Source: Prosthecobacter sp.
GTDB taxonomy: Bacteria > Verrucomicrobiota > Verrucomicrobiia > Verrucomicrobiales > Verrucomicrobiaceae
Direction: 5' to 3'
Assembly (NCBI GenBank): GCA_020216965.1
Contig: JAIWOJ010000001.1
Location: forward strand, 1 to 19,956
Length of the DNA: 19,956 nucleotides
Positions 1 through 7,094 of this stretch are shown here, in pieces. A program made the translations under genes and the position numbers. Each line of letters opens with the position of its first letter. Positions within the stretch are counted from its first letter, which is position 1. Below the pieces are notes generated by a model, which had not been told where the DNA came from, did no database searches, and was given only the letters and a program-made list of their open reading frames with translations.

Positions 1-1256
1 CAGCCGGGCCCCACCTCAGCGCGGCTGAGTGGCTTCACGGGTTTCACTTCCGGTCTCCCCGCCTGCAGCCCAGGGGTGGGTGGGATGCCGGCAGCTTTTG
101 CCTCATACACGTTTGCCTCCCAAGCAATCCCGCCCAGATCACAACGCGCCTCGATGATTTCCCGCCCTGGGCAGAGGAACTGATTGCCCTCGAAAACCGT
201 GCCCACCGGGGCCAGCGTGGCATTTTTGTCATCCTCCAGACCGATGAGCACCGGGTGCTCGCAATTCACCACAGCATTGCCGATGATCTTGGCACGCTTC
301 ACCTGGAAGTATCGGTTCAGTGGCGAATCAGGAATGCCCATCATCAGACAGATGGCGGAACGCGCATCATCGCCGCGTAGGTTTTCCAGGTGATTGCCGC
401 GCACCGTGTGATCTTCCCCGATAATACGGATACCTCCCGTGCCAGAGACTCCATTGCCCTGGAAGATGTTCCCCTCAACCAAGCAGCCATTGCCATGGCG
501 CAGGGTCAGCGTGCCGCCCACTTCTAGGAAGGTATTTTTCCGGTAAATATTGCCACAGGATTTATTGGAGATGCACTCCGCCTCCCCGTTGCAGCGGTAA
601 AAGACATTTTCCTCGACCACGCAGCCCCCCTTCAGCATGGAGGTCTTGCTATCGCCGATGCGGATGGTCTCGCCGCCATTTTTCCCCAGCCGCTCCCTAG
701 GACCAAAATCATTGTGATCTATGTGGTGGCCACCCTCATCCCCCTCCCCAAGCCACACGACAAAGGTCGTTCCCTTGCCAGTTTTCCCCTCAAAACGGCA
801 ATGATCCACCCGGTTCGCCTTGCCGTAAATCCCCACCCAGCGGCTTTCTTGGGAAGCGACTTCTTTTGCGGTGGAGGTCACGGCGCAGCGCGTCATCCGG
901 CAGTGGCTGGCGCGCGTTTTTGAGTCCTTACGGAATTGGATAAGGTCCGTGATGGCAGGGTCAGGCTCGCGGAACCAGAGCCCCTCGACCACCAGGTGCT
1001 CACCTGCTATCCGCAGGGTGCTTGTGCCGGTGAAAATCGTTTTTCCTGGCACGGCTGCGCGTAGCGTGATGGGTGCCTTCTCCGTACCCATGCCTGTGAA
1101 AACCAGCGCCACATCACGAAATTCCCCCTCCGGTAGCACCAGCACATCCCCCGGTTCTGCCGCAGGCAGGCGCGTAGGATCGGACACAGCTCTCTCAGCC
1201 GATTTGGCTAGCGAGACCGCTAACGACAGAAGGAGGAGGGCGAAAAAATGGCACAT
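1..1256 (-). CDS. Polysaccharide lyase family 6 (chondroitinase B / alginate lyase-like), secreted, C-terminus outside window
   Basis: Reading the minus strand from ATG at 1256 gives 418 codons without a stop, running off the left edge. Residues 1-20 form a signal peptide (MCHFFALLLLSLAVSLAKSA), so the enzyme is exported. The rest is a right-handed beta-helix pattern with recurring 'N-x-F' turns. The PL6 catalytic pair is visible: K232 in NKSCGN and R253 in TLRHGN are 21 residues apart, the same spacing as K250/R271 of Pedobacter chondroitinase B. E225 and E227 match its calcium ligands, preceded by NGGETIRIG. PL6 enzymes cleave alginate or dermatan/chondroitin by beta-elimination; the substrate cannot be told from sequence. 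An in-frame TGA lies directly before the ATG, fixing the earliest start. No Shine-Dalgarno is visible. Confidence 0.9.
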   Translation of the reverse strand, partial: MCHFFALLLLSLAVSLAKSAERAVSDPTRLPAAEPGDVLVLPEGEFRDVALVFTGMGTEKAPITLRAAVPGKTIFTGTSTLRIAGEHLVVEGLWFREPDPAITDLIQFRKDSKTRASHCRMTRCAVTSTAKEVASQESRWVGIYGKANRVDHCRFEGKTGKGTTFVVWLGEGDEGGHHIDHNDFGPRERLGKNGGETIRIGDSKTSMLKGGCVVEENVFYRCNGEAECISNKSCGNIYRKNTFLEVGGTLTLRHGNGCLVEGNIFQGNGVSGTGGIRIIGEDHTVRGNHLENLRGDDARSAICLMMGIPDSPLNRYFQVKRAKIIGNAVVNCEHPVLIGLEDDKNATLAPVGTVFEGNQFLCPGREIIEARCDLGGIAWEANVYEAKAAGIPPTPGLQAGRPEVKPVKPLSRAEVGPG

Positions 1257-1305
1257 TCAGAGATTCATACTCATCGGATCAGGCACTGCACCAGAGAAAA
1301 ACAAG

Positions 1306-1333
1306 TTGCCCCTGCGCCGGAGAGGAGTATCAA
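1306..1333 (+). promoter_or_regulatory. Candidate sigma70-type promoter of the tRNA-Val gene
   Basis: A TTGCCC hexamer (1306-1311) and TATCAA (1328-1333) are separated by 16 nt. This would start transcription a few bases before the tRNA 5' end at 1350. The match is only moderate. The rest of the 93-nt gap between the lyase start and the tRNA shows nothing else. Confidence 0.3.
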
Positions 1334-1349
1334 CACGGCCCCTCGACTC

Positions 1350-1424
1350 GCGCAGTTAGCTCAGTGGTAGAGCATCACCTTGACATGGTGGGGGTCACAG
1401 GTTCGAACCCTGTACTGCGCACCA
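1350..1424 (+). tRNA. tRNA-Val (anticodon GAC), CCA encoded
   Basis: A complete cloverleaf is visible. The acceptor stem pairs gcgcagt (1350-1356) with actgcgc (1414-1420). The D-arm contains gctcagtggtagagc. The anticodon stem tcacc/ggtgg encloses the loop ttgacat with anticodon GAC at 1382-1384, which reads GUC/GUU valine codons. The T-arm is acagg-ttcgaac-cctgt, and discriminator A plus CCA lie at 1421-1424. Length is 75 nt with CCA. The permease gene starts only 28 nt downstream, so the two may share a transcript. Confidence 0.97.
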
Positions 1425-1452
1425 GTTCCGCGTGGCTCAAATCTAGGCCATC

Positions 1453-2736
1453 ATGACACAGAATGCCCCCCTTTTCCTGGCACTGCGGTATTTGAGGCCC
1501 AGGCGAAATTTCGTCTCGGTCATCACTTTGGTGTCACTGGCTGGTGTTGCCGTGGGCGTGCTGATGATGATCGTCGTTCGCTCCGTCATGGCAGGCTTTG
1601 AAGCGGATTTCCGGGATACCCTCATGGGCTCCAAGCCCCACATCCTACTCAGCCCTGGCGGAGAGGATGCAGCCGCCCAGTGGCACCATGTTTTGGAGGT
1701 AGTGCAATCTCAACCTGGCGTGAAGTCAGCCGTTCCCTGCGCCACAGACAAGGTTTATCTGGCGAGGGACGATGCCCAGACGCTCGCCCACCTACTCGCC
1801 GTGCCTTCAGAGAAAGCCGAGACCCACCTCGCCAAGCTGCGTTCCCACCTGGTGGCAGGTAGCTTTGACCTGAAAGACGGCTCCGTGATCCTCACAGATC
1901 AGCACATGAGCAGCCTGGGACTGCGCCTTGGCGATGAGGTCAGCACTTACGCCGGACCGAATGTCAATGAGGCCGTCCGGCAATACAGCGATGCTAATGA
2001 AGAAAACGATGACCAAAAGCGCCGTGACATGATCCGTCAAATCAGCCTGCACCCCCAGAAGCTGCGCGTGGATGGCGTGCTGCGTGGCGAGGCTGTAGGA
2101 ATGCTGGCATGCACATCCTTAACCACAGCCCAGAGCATCCTGCGGCTAGGTGACCGCCCTGGCGGCATCGCGCTCGAATTAGCAGAGCCAGAAAAAGCCG
2201 TGGAAATATCCAGCGCTATTTCTGCCCTAGCACCTGGGTGGCAGGTGGAAACTTGGGCGGATGAGGAAAAAGCGCGCTTGGCCGCCATGCGCAATGAGCA
2301 GACCATGATGCAGTTCGTGCTTTCTATCATCGCCCTCGTTGCCGCTTTTTCCGTGATGAACACCACCATCACAGTCACCACCCAGAAACGCCGAGAAATC
2401 GGTATGCTAGCCGCAATCGGAACACGCCCTGGCCAGATCATTCAGATCTTCACATGGCAGGCCATCATGGTGGGTGTGCTAGGAACCCTGCTCGGGCTGA
2501 TCGGTGGACTGCTCGTGCTCTGGCTGCGCGATGACCTCCGCGCCTTGTTGGCAAGCTTAACTGGAGGCCAAGTTCACGCCGTCGAAGGTGTTTTTCTCTC
2601 CACGATCCCTGCACGGTTGGATGCCTGGCACATCAGCGCGACCTGTGTTTTTTCCGTCCTGCTATGTATCACCGCAGGGTTCATCCCTGCTTGGATCGCT
2701 GCTCGTCTGGAACCTGCAGAGGCTTTGAGAGACTGA
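1453..2736 (+). CDS. LolC/LolE-type ABC transporter permease (lipoprotein release / FtsX-like)
   Basis: A 427-residue inner-membrane protein with the MacB/FtsX permease plan. A short cytoplasmic start (LALRYLRPRRNFVSVITLVS) leads into TM1 at about 23-45. A periplasmic domain of about 230 residues follows, then three C-terminal TM segments (about 285-310, 330-355, 395-418). The loop TQKRREIGMLAAIGTRPGQI and the closing P-A-W-I-A-A-R-L-E-P-A-E-A-L-R are signatures of LolC/LolE. In Lol systems this subunit, with the LolD ATPase, extracts mature lipoproteins from the inner membrane and passes them to LolA. No LolD is in the window, since the next gene is convergent. It lies just behind the tRNA and its start has no Shine-Dalgarno. 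Confidence 0.88.
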   Translation: MTQNAPLFLALRYLRPRRNFVSVITLVSLAGVAVGVLMMIVVRSVMAGFEADFRDTLMGSKPHILLSPGGEDAAAQWHHVLEVVQSQPGVKSAVPCATDKVYLARDDAQTLAHLLAVPSEKAETHLAKLRSHLVAGSFDLKDGSVILTDQHMSSLGLRLGDEVSTYAGPNVNEAVRQYSDANEENDDQKRRDMIRQISLHPQKLRVDGVLRGEAVGMLACTSLTTAQSILRLGDRPGGIALELAEPEKAVEISSAISALAPGWQVETWADEEKARLAAMRNEQTMMQFVLSIIALVAAFSVMNTTITVTTQKRREIGMLAAIGTRPGQIIQIFTWQAIMVGVLGTLLGLIGGLLVLWLRDDLRALLASLTGGQVHAVEGVFLSTIPARLDAWHISATCVFSVLLCITAGFIPAWIAARLEPAEALRD

Positions 2737-2743
2737 TTGCCCA

Positions 2744-2758
2744 AGCACGACCCGTGCT
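2744..2758 (+). terminator. Short hairpin just after the permease stop
   Basis: AGCACG and CGTGCT form a 6-bp stem with a 3-nt loop starting 8 nt after the permease stop codon. No U-tract follows, so it is at best a weak or factor-dependent terminator, or an mRNA 3' stabiliser. Confidence 0.25.
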
Positions 2759-2825
2759 GCACAAGCCAATTTCATCCCAGTGCTGCCGCGCGCCGAGATG
2801 GAGGCTGACGCTTGTAAAGAAGCAG

Positions 2826-2857
2826 AAAAAACCTGGAGACCGTTGCCGATCTCCAGG
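2826..2857 (-). terminator. Intrinsic terminator of the Gfo/Idh/MocA gene
   Basis: On the minus strand, 29 nt after the stop codon at 2886, an 8-bp perfect stem (CCTGGAGA/TCTCCAGG, 10-nt loop) is followed directly by six Ts (2831-2826). This is a classical rho-independent terminator for the leftward gene. It may also block read-through from the convergent permease, though no U-run follows on that side. Confidence 0.8.
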
Positions 2858-2885
2858 CTTCTCAAATCAAGTGCTTTGCCTTCGT

Positions 2886-4274
2886 CTATGCCTTGTTCAC
2901 CACATACTCATAGAGGCCGTTGGCACCTGGGTAGGGCACTGGATATTTTCCATTGGCATCTGCCACCAAGGGCGCTGGGCCGTCCATCGTTAGCTTATCC
3001 ACGTTAGGCGCGAACTCATGGTCATGCGCCATCAATTGGTCAAAGGTGACTAACTGGCCTGTGTGTGCGCTCATGCGGCCCATCACGGTGACTAGGCTAG
3101 CCATAGCCCCACGCTCCACTTCGCTGTAGGGCTTATTGTCGTGGATCGCGTCCACCAAATCTTGCCACTCCAGGTCATAAGGGTTGGGCTCAGGTTGCTT
3201 GCCACGCCAGATCACATTTTTCGGGTCTCTATTCTGACCTTTGAATGTCATTGCCCTTGAGGGGAAATGGCCCGCTGTGGAGACCACCGCCATGCCTTTT
3301 GTGCCATGCACATAGCTGGCAAACTCGTTATGCGTCTTCATCGCATTGCGGCCTTCCAGCCAGAACTTCGTGCCATCACGGAAGGTGTATTCCACGCTGT
3401 AGTGATCAAAGTTCTGGTCCACATACTCACCTCGATCTGTGCGGCCTCCCGTTGCCTTGGCCTCGATCGGGAAGTCATTCTTCATCCAGCAGATCTCATC
3501 GATGTTATGGATGTTAAAGTCGCTGAAAGCTCCACCAGAGGCCCAGAGAAAGCTGTGGAAGTTTTTGATTTGGTAAATCAGCTCATTCGGGTCGGTGCTG
3601 GCATCCCGCGGTTTGGTAAAGCAGGTGCCCACGGGCCCCTGCAGACGATAGGCACGGCCCAAGATGATATCGCCGATCTCGCCCTGCTGGATACGGTCAA
3701 AGAGTTCACCCCGCACACGGCAGTGACGACACATCAGACCCACGCCCACCTTCAGGTTTTTTTCAGCCGCTTTCTTGCCTAACTCCAACATCCTGCGTCC
3801 GCTCGGCGCGTCCACGCAGATGGGCTTTTCCATAAAAACATTCACCCCCTTCTCGATTGCATACTGGAACTGCACCCAGCGGAAGGCGGGCGGTGTTGCC
3901 ATGATGACGATGTCATTCGGCTTCAGCATATCGATGGCCTTCTTGTAGGCATCGAAGCCGATGAATTTGGCATCTGCGGAAACGGAGAAACGGTCAGGGT
4001 GTTTGGCGCTCAAACCGTTAAAGCTAGCCTCCAGGCGATTCTCTTGCACATCCGCCATCGCCACGAGGCGCGTGCGCTGTTTCACGCCCATCATATTGCT
4101 GGCTGCCCCTGTACCGCGGCCACCACAACCGACCAAAGCCACGCTAATCGTATCGTCTCCAGCGGCATGGACATAGGGAATGTGAATCCCCGAAAGAACA
4201 GAAAGACCAGCAGTGGCCTGTGCGGCAGTTTTGATAAAATCTCGGCGCGAAGTGGGGGTGTGGTTATTTTCCAT
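2886..4274 (-). CDS. Gfo/Idh/MocA-family oxidoreductase, Tat-exported
   Basis: 462 residues. The N-terminus carries a twin-arginine signal (TSRRDFIKTAAQATAGLSVLSG, residues 8-29) followed by an A-x-A-like region, so the protein is probably exported folded with its NAD(P) bound. The Rossmann motif GCGGRGTG lies at about 49-56. The family's EKP motif is at 149-151 (FMEKPICVDAPSGRRMLE), where Lys acts near the nicotinamide. Members oxidise or epimerise sugars, inositols and derivatives, and Tat-targeted copies are numerous in Planctomycetes and Verrucomicrobia. The substrate is unknown. It stands alone with its own terminator. The ATG at 4274 has no Shine-Dalgarno, and an upstream out-of-frame ATG has a very good one (see the leader feature). 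Confidence 0.9.
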   Translation of the reverse strand: MENNHTPTSRRDFIKTAAQATAGLSVLSGIHIPYVHAAGDDTISVALVGCGGRGTGAASNMMGVKQRTRLVAMADVQENRLEASFNGLSAKHPDRFSVSADAKFIGFDAYKKAIDMLKPNDIVIMATPPAFRWVQFQYAIEKGVNVFMEKPICVDAPSGRRMLELGKKAAEKNLKVGVGLMCRHCRVRGELFDRIQQGEIGDIILGRAYRLQGPVGTCFTKPRDASTDPNELIYQIKNFHSFLWASGGAFSDFNIHNIDEICWMKNDFPIEAKATGGRTDRGEYVDQNFDHYSVEYTFRDGTKFWLEGRNAMKTHNEFASYVHGTKGMAVVSTAGHFPSRAMTFKGQNRDPKNVIWRGKQPEPNPYDLEWQDLVDAIHDNKPYSEVERGAMASLVTVMGRMSAHTGQLVTFDQLMAHDHEFAPNVDKLTMDGPAPLVADANGKYPVPYPGANGLYEYVVNKA

Positions 4275-4329
4275 AGGATGAAAAATCTTGCAGGAGGGTA
4301 ACGCCTCCTAGCAAGCATTCTTTACCTCC
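4275..4329 (-). promoter_or_regulatory. 5' leader of the oxidoreductase: inverted repeat and competing upstream start
   Basis: The leader contains AGGAGG (4309-4304 on the minus strand) and CCTCCT (4297-4292), which can form a 6-bp hairpin hiding that purine run about 30 nt before the real ATG. Further upstream, GGAGG (4329-4325) lies 6 nt before an ATG at 4318. That is the best ribosome-binding arrangement in the window, but it opens a 75-codon frame out of register with the enzyme. Whether this is regulatory or accidental is open. Confidence 0.25.
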
Positions 4330-4335
4330 GATGAC

Positions 4336-4376
4336 GAAGTTCAATGCCAACGGGCCAGTCTTGTGTTGGCAACTTC
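4336..4376. repeat. Interrupted inverted repeat between methyltransferase end and oxidoreductase leader
   Basis: TGCCAAC (4345-4351) and GTTGGCA (4365-4371) form a 7-bp stem. It can be extended by GAAGT/ACTTC (4336-4340, 4372-4376) across a 4-nt bulge. It lies 39 nt downstream of the methyltransferase stop and may end the four-gene operon. No T-run follows on the minus strand, so it is not a standard intrinsic terminator. Confidence 0.35.
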
Positions 4377-4414
4377 AAAATCCGGATCGGATGCAAGTTG
4401 CTGATCTAGCGCCA

Positions 4415-5143
4415 TCAGCCACGAAGATCAGGGGCACCCAGCCGATAAATGCAGACACGGTGCCCACCCAAAAGGGTGCTCTGAACGACAGCCTGCCACT
4501 CTGGCCCAAGCCCGAGTGCGACCCGTAGCTCATCACCGCGGAAGCCGGCGCGGATGCTGACCTGCATGTCGTAGCGGGTGATCGGATGTAGCTCGGCCAG
4601 CCAGGAGAAGAAGTGACCCATGAAGCTGTGAATCCGGCGCCGCTCCGGCTCGGCGGCGAGGATGAAGCGCGTTCGGGGTGAGATGCGGCTGCCTAGCTCG
4701 CGCAGCTGCTCATCGCGGAAGTGGTGCAGGATGAGGTTCGCGACGAGGATCTCGCTGTCGGGCAGAGGCTGCTTCAGCAGGTCTCCCTGCGTCCAGGCTG
4801 CCTCCGCTGGCCATCGTGCCGGCCTGCCCGCGAGATCAAAGGCATGCAGGTCCCGGGCCTTGCAGATGCCCGCCTGATGAAAGCGCAGGGAAAGCGCGCC
4901 ATCACCCGCGCCGAGTTCGGTGATGTGCCATCCAGGCTGGTGCAGCCGGCGCAGCATGCGCTCCATCCAGCGGTGGTTGCCCATGAAGGTGTTCACCAGC
5001 AGCAGGTCTTCCCGGCCTGCGATGGCGTCGGGATGATCATCAGGGTAGGTTTCGAGAAGCTCGGGCTGGACATCGCGGAGGCGCACGCCGTCCTCTAGGC
5101 CAGAGATGCCCGCCACGGCAAGCCTGGGAATCGCGAAGCTCAT
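4415..5143 (-). CDS. Class I SAM-dependent methyltransferase, last gene of the type III PKS operon
   Basis: 242 residues from ATG 5143. The open frame continues upstream, but this ATG overlaps the stop of the preceding gene as ATGA and has GGAGAAGG just before it, so translation is probably coupled. SAM motif I is ITELGAGDGALSLRF (about 74-88). FDLAGRP (102-108) is the acidic-loop position, and LVANLILHHF (133-142) is motif IV. The C-terminal part contains HPITRYDMQVSIRAGFRGDEL. It is expected to O- or C-methylate a small acceptor in the cytoplasm. As the last gene after a polyketide synthase and a hydroxylase, its likely acceptor is the hydroxylated alkyl-aromatic product (inference). A UbiE/UbiG-like quinone role is the alternative. 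Confidence 0.85.
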   Translation of the reverse strand: MSFAIPRLAVAGISGLEDGVRLRDVQPELLETYPDDHPDAIAGREDLLLVNTFMGNHRWMERMLRRLHQPGWHITELGAGDGALSLRFHQAGICKARDLHAFDLAGRPARWPAEAAWTQGDLLKQPLPDSEILVANLILHHFRDEQLRELGSRISPRTRFILAAEPERRRIHSFMGHFFSWLAELHPITRYDMQVSIRAGFRGDELRVALGLGPEWQAVVQSTLLGGHRVCIYRLGAPDLRG

Positions 5144-7092
5144 GCCCAGACCTTCTCCGGCACCGCCTTGATCGTGTTGAACGGAATCGTCTGCATGGCG
5201 AAGTAGGGTCCGATCCGTTTTGCCAGAGGCCCTTGGAAAAGGCATTCGCGCATGAAGGCATCGCGCAGCCAGGAGGAGACGGCCCCCGTGCGCGTGCCGA
5301 GCCACATGCCGCGTGCTGCGCGGGCGATGGCGGTGCTGGAGGCCCGGTGACGGCAGCGGTCGTAGGCCTCCAAAAGCGGCAGCGGTGCCTGGCCGCGCTG
5401 CTCGATGGCGATCAGCACCTCGGCGAGGAACTCCGCATCCGCCCAGCCGGTGTTCATGCCCTGGCCGCCGATGGGGCTCATGAGGTGGGCGGCATCCCCG
5501 CAGAGGATCACCCGCCCGTCGTGATACTGTTCCGCCTGCATCCAGCGCGGTGAGAAGGGGCTCTGGTTCAGCTGGTCTGCCACCGCCAGGTCAATGCCTG
5601 TGCGTTCACGCACCAGCTGGCTGATGAGCCCATGCTGCCCATGCGTGACCGGTTCCGGAGTCTGCACAATCCAGCGCCGCCGGCCATCAGGCAGCGGAAA
5701 GGCCTCCACGGCTCCCTCGCGCGTGAACCACAGATGCCCTTCCTCCTTCAAATCCACATGGTCGGCGAAGTCGCCCATGAGGAAGTGGCAGCCATAGCCG
5801 CCGCCGGAGGTGCGCATTTTCAGCAGTTCGCGCACGCGGCTGCGGCTGCCATCACAGCCCACCAGCCAGCGTGCCGTGCGGCTGAAATCATTCCCACGCA
5901 CGGTCACCGTCTGCGCATCCTGCTCGATGTGAGCGATCTCAATGCCGCGGATCAGCTCCACATTCGGCATCGTGGCCAGCCGCGACTCCAGCAGGCTGAT
6001 CGTCTGCTGCTGCGGCAGGGAAAGGATGTAGCGGTAAGGCCCTGGAATCTCACGGAAGGAGGCGCAGCCGAGGTGGCCGCCCTGCCCATGCACCTGGCAG
6101 TCACGGATTTTCACGCCCCGGCTCACAAAGGCTTCGTCCAGGCCCAGGCGGGAGAGGATTTCGAGCGAAGGCGGCGTGATGCCGATGGCCTGGGAGTGCT
6201 GCAGAGGCTCCGTGCGTTTGTCCACGAGCAGCACACGCAGGCCCTTTTCGCCCAGAAAACAGGCCAGCAGCAGGCCCACAGGCCCCGCTCCTACGATGGC
6301 GATGTCATGATCGGTGAGCTGGGTGCTCATGGCCGTGATGGTGCGTGTTTTGGATGGGAACCAATACGGCACGCGGCGCTGGTAGCGCTCAAAAGCCGCG
6401 CCATACCACTGCCGGTAGCGCTTCTCCTTCAGCAGCGGTGCCAGCACGCAGTAGCACGTCCAGAGCATGGCGATGACCAGATGATCCGGCGTCCACACCG
6501 GCGCAGTCCACAGGATGAGGGTGAAGGAGGCGTAGATCGGCTGGCGGCTGTGGCGGAACATGCCGGTGCGCGTGAAGGGCTGATACACCGGCTTTTCTCC
6601 ACGCCAGACGGAGCGCCAGCCAAGGATGCCGATCTGGGTGTCCAGCCCGGCATCGCTCATCGACTTCGCCAGTAGGATCCAGGAGATGCCGTAAAGCAGG
6701 CTCAGCACGCCTTTGACCGCGCCATGGGGCATCCACCACACCGTGTCGCTGGAGGACCAAAGCAGGAAGGTCACCAGCAGCTGCACGGAGGCCAGGCCCG
6801 CAAAGATCGTGGTGGATAGCACCGGCCCCAGCCCCAGCGGTGCCAGACGTGCCATGAACTTTCGCCCGCGTGTGGAAAGCAGCAGGGTGTGCCCAGCCGC
6901 AAACTGCAAGATAAGCAGCACATCCACCAGCGCCGCCGTGCCGCCATGAAGGTGCAGCAGGCTGAGGTGTAGGCCGTTGTACAGGCTCCAAAACATCACC
7001 GCCACGGAGGCGAGGAACAGCCCATGACTGACCAGCCCGTAAGCCAGCGCCGTGTAGCGCTGGGCGGGCGTGTAAAGGACGGAGGTGCTCAT
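5140..7092 (-). CDS. Fusion: isoprenylcysteine methyltransferase-like membrane domain + FAD-dependent monooxygenase
   Basis: 650 residues in one uninterrupted frame. Residues 1-250 are a polytopic membrane domain with about 5-6 hydrophobic segments. They end in the ICMT/NnrU-type signature: GMFRHSRQPIYASF (177-190), then KEKRYRQWYGAAFERYQRRV and PYWFP. After a linker of about 8 residues, residues 255-650 form a group A flavoprotein monooxygenase: GAGPVG (268-273) binds FAD, GCDGSRSRVR (412-421) is the DG motif, and GRVILCGDAAHLMSP (526-540) is the GD motif. In Streptomyces the matching proteins SrsB (methyltransferase) and SrsC (hydroxylase) are separate. The ATG at 7092 follows the PKS stop by 2 nt, and the frame upstream of it only shadows the PKS. 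An internal ATG at 6330 could start the monooxygenase alone, but it has no ribosome site. Confidence 0.9.
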   Translation of the reverse strand: MSTSVLYTPAQRYTALAYGLVSHGLFLASVAVMFWSLYNGLHLSLLHLHGGTAALVDVLLILQFAAGHTLLLSTRGRKFMARLAPLGLGPVLSTTIFAGLASVQLLVTFLLWSSSDTVWWMPHGAVKGVLSLLYGISWILLAKSMSDAGLDTQIGILGWRSVWRGEKPVYQPFTRTGMFRHSRQPIYASFTLILWTAPVWTPDHLVIAMLWTCYCVLAPLLKEKRYRQWYGAAFERYQRRVPYWFPSKTRTITAMSTQLTDHDIAIVGAGPVGLLLACFLGEKGLRVLLVDKRTEPLQHSQAIGITPPSLEILSRLGLDEAFVSRGVKIRDCQVHGQGGHLGCASFREIPGPYRYILSLPQQQTISLLESRLATMPNVELIRGIEIAHIEQDAQTVTVRGNDFSRTARWLVGCDGSRSRVRELLKMRTSGGGYGCHFLMGDFADHVDLKEEGHLWFTREGAVEAFPLPDGRRRWIVQTPEPVTHGQHGLISQLVRERTGIDLAVADQLNQSPFSPRWMQAEQYHDGRVILCGDAAHLMSPIGGQGMNTGWADAEFLAEVLIAIEQRGQAPLPLLEAYDRCRHRASSTAIARAARGMWLGTRTGAVSSWLRDAFMRECLFQGPLAKRIGPYFAMQTIPFNTIKAVPEKVWA

Positions 7093-7094
7093 GT

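Noticed and set aside
1350..1424. tRNA-Val as an integration site for a mobile element
   Set aside because: No integrase and no repeated tRNA 3' end were found in the rest of the window.
5632..6675. 347-codon plus-strand open frame opposite the monooxygenase fusion
   Set aside because: It is antisense to a gene with clear FAD motifs, and its His/Arg/Ala-rich composition is typical of the complement of a GC-rich coding region. No domain pattern is visible.
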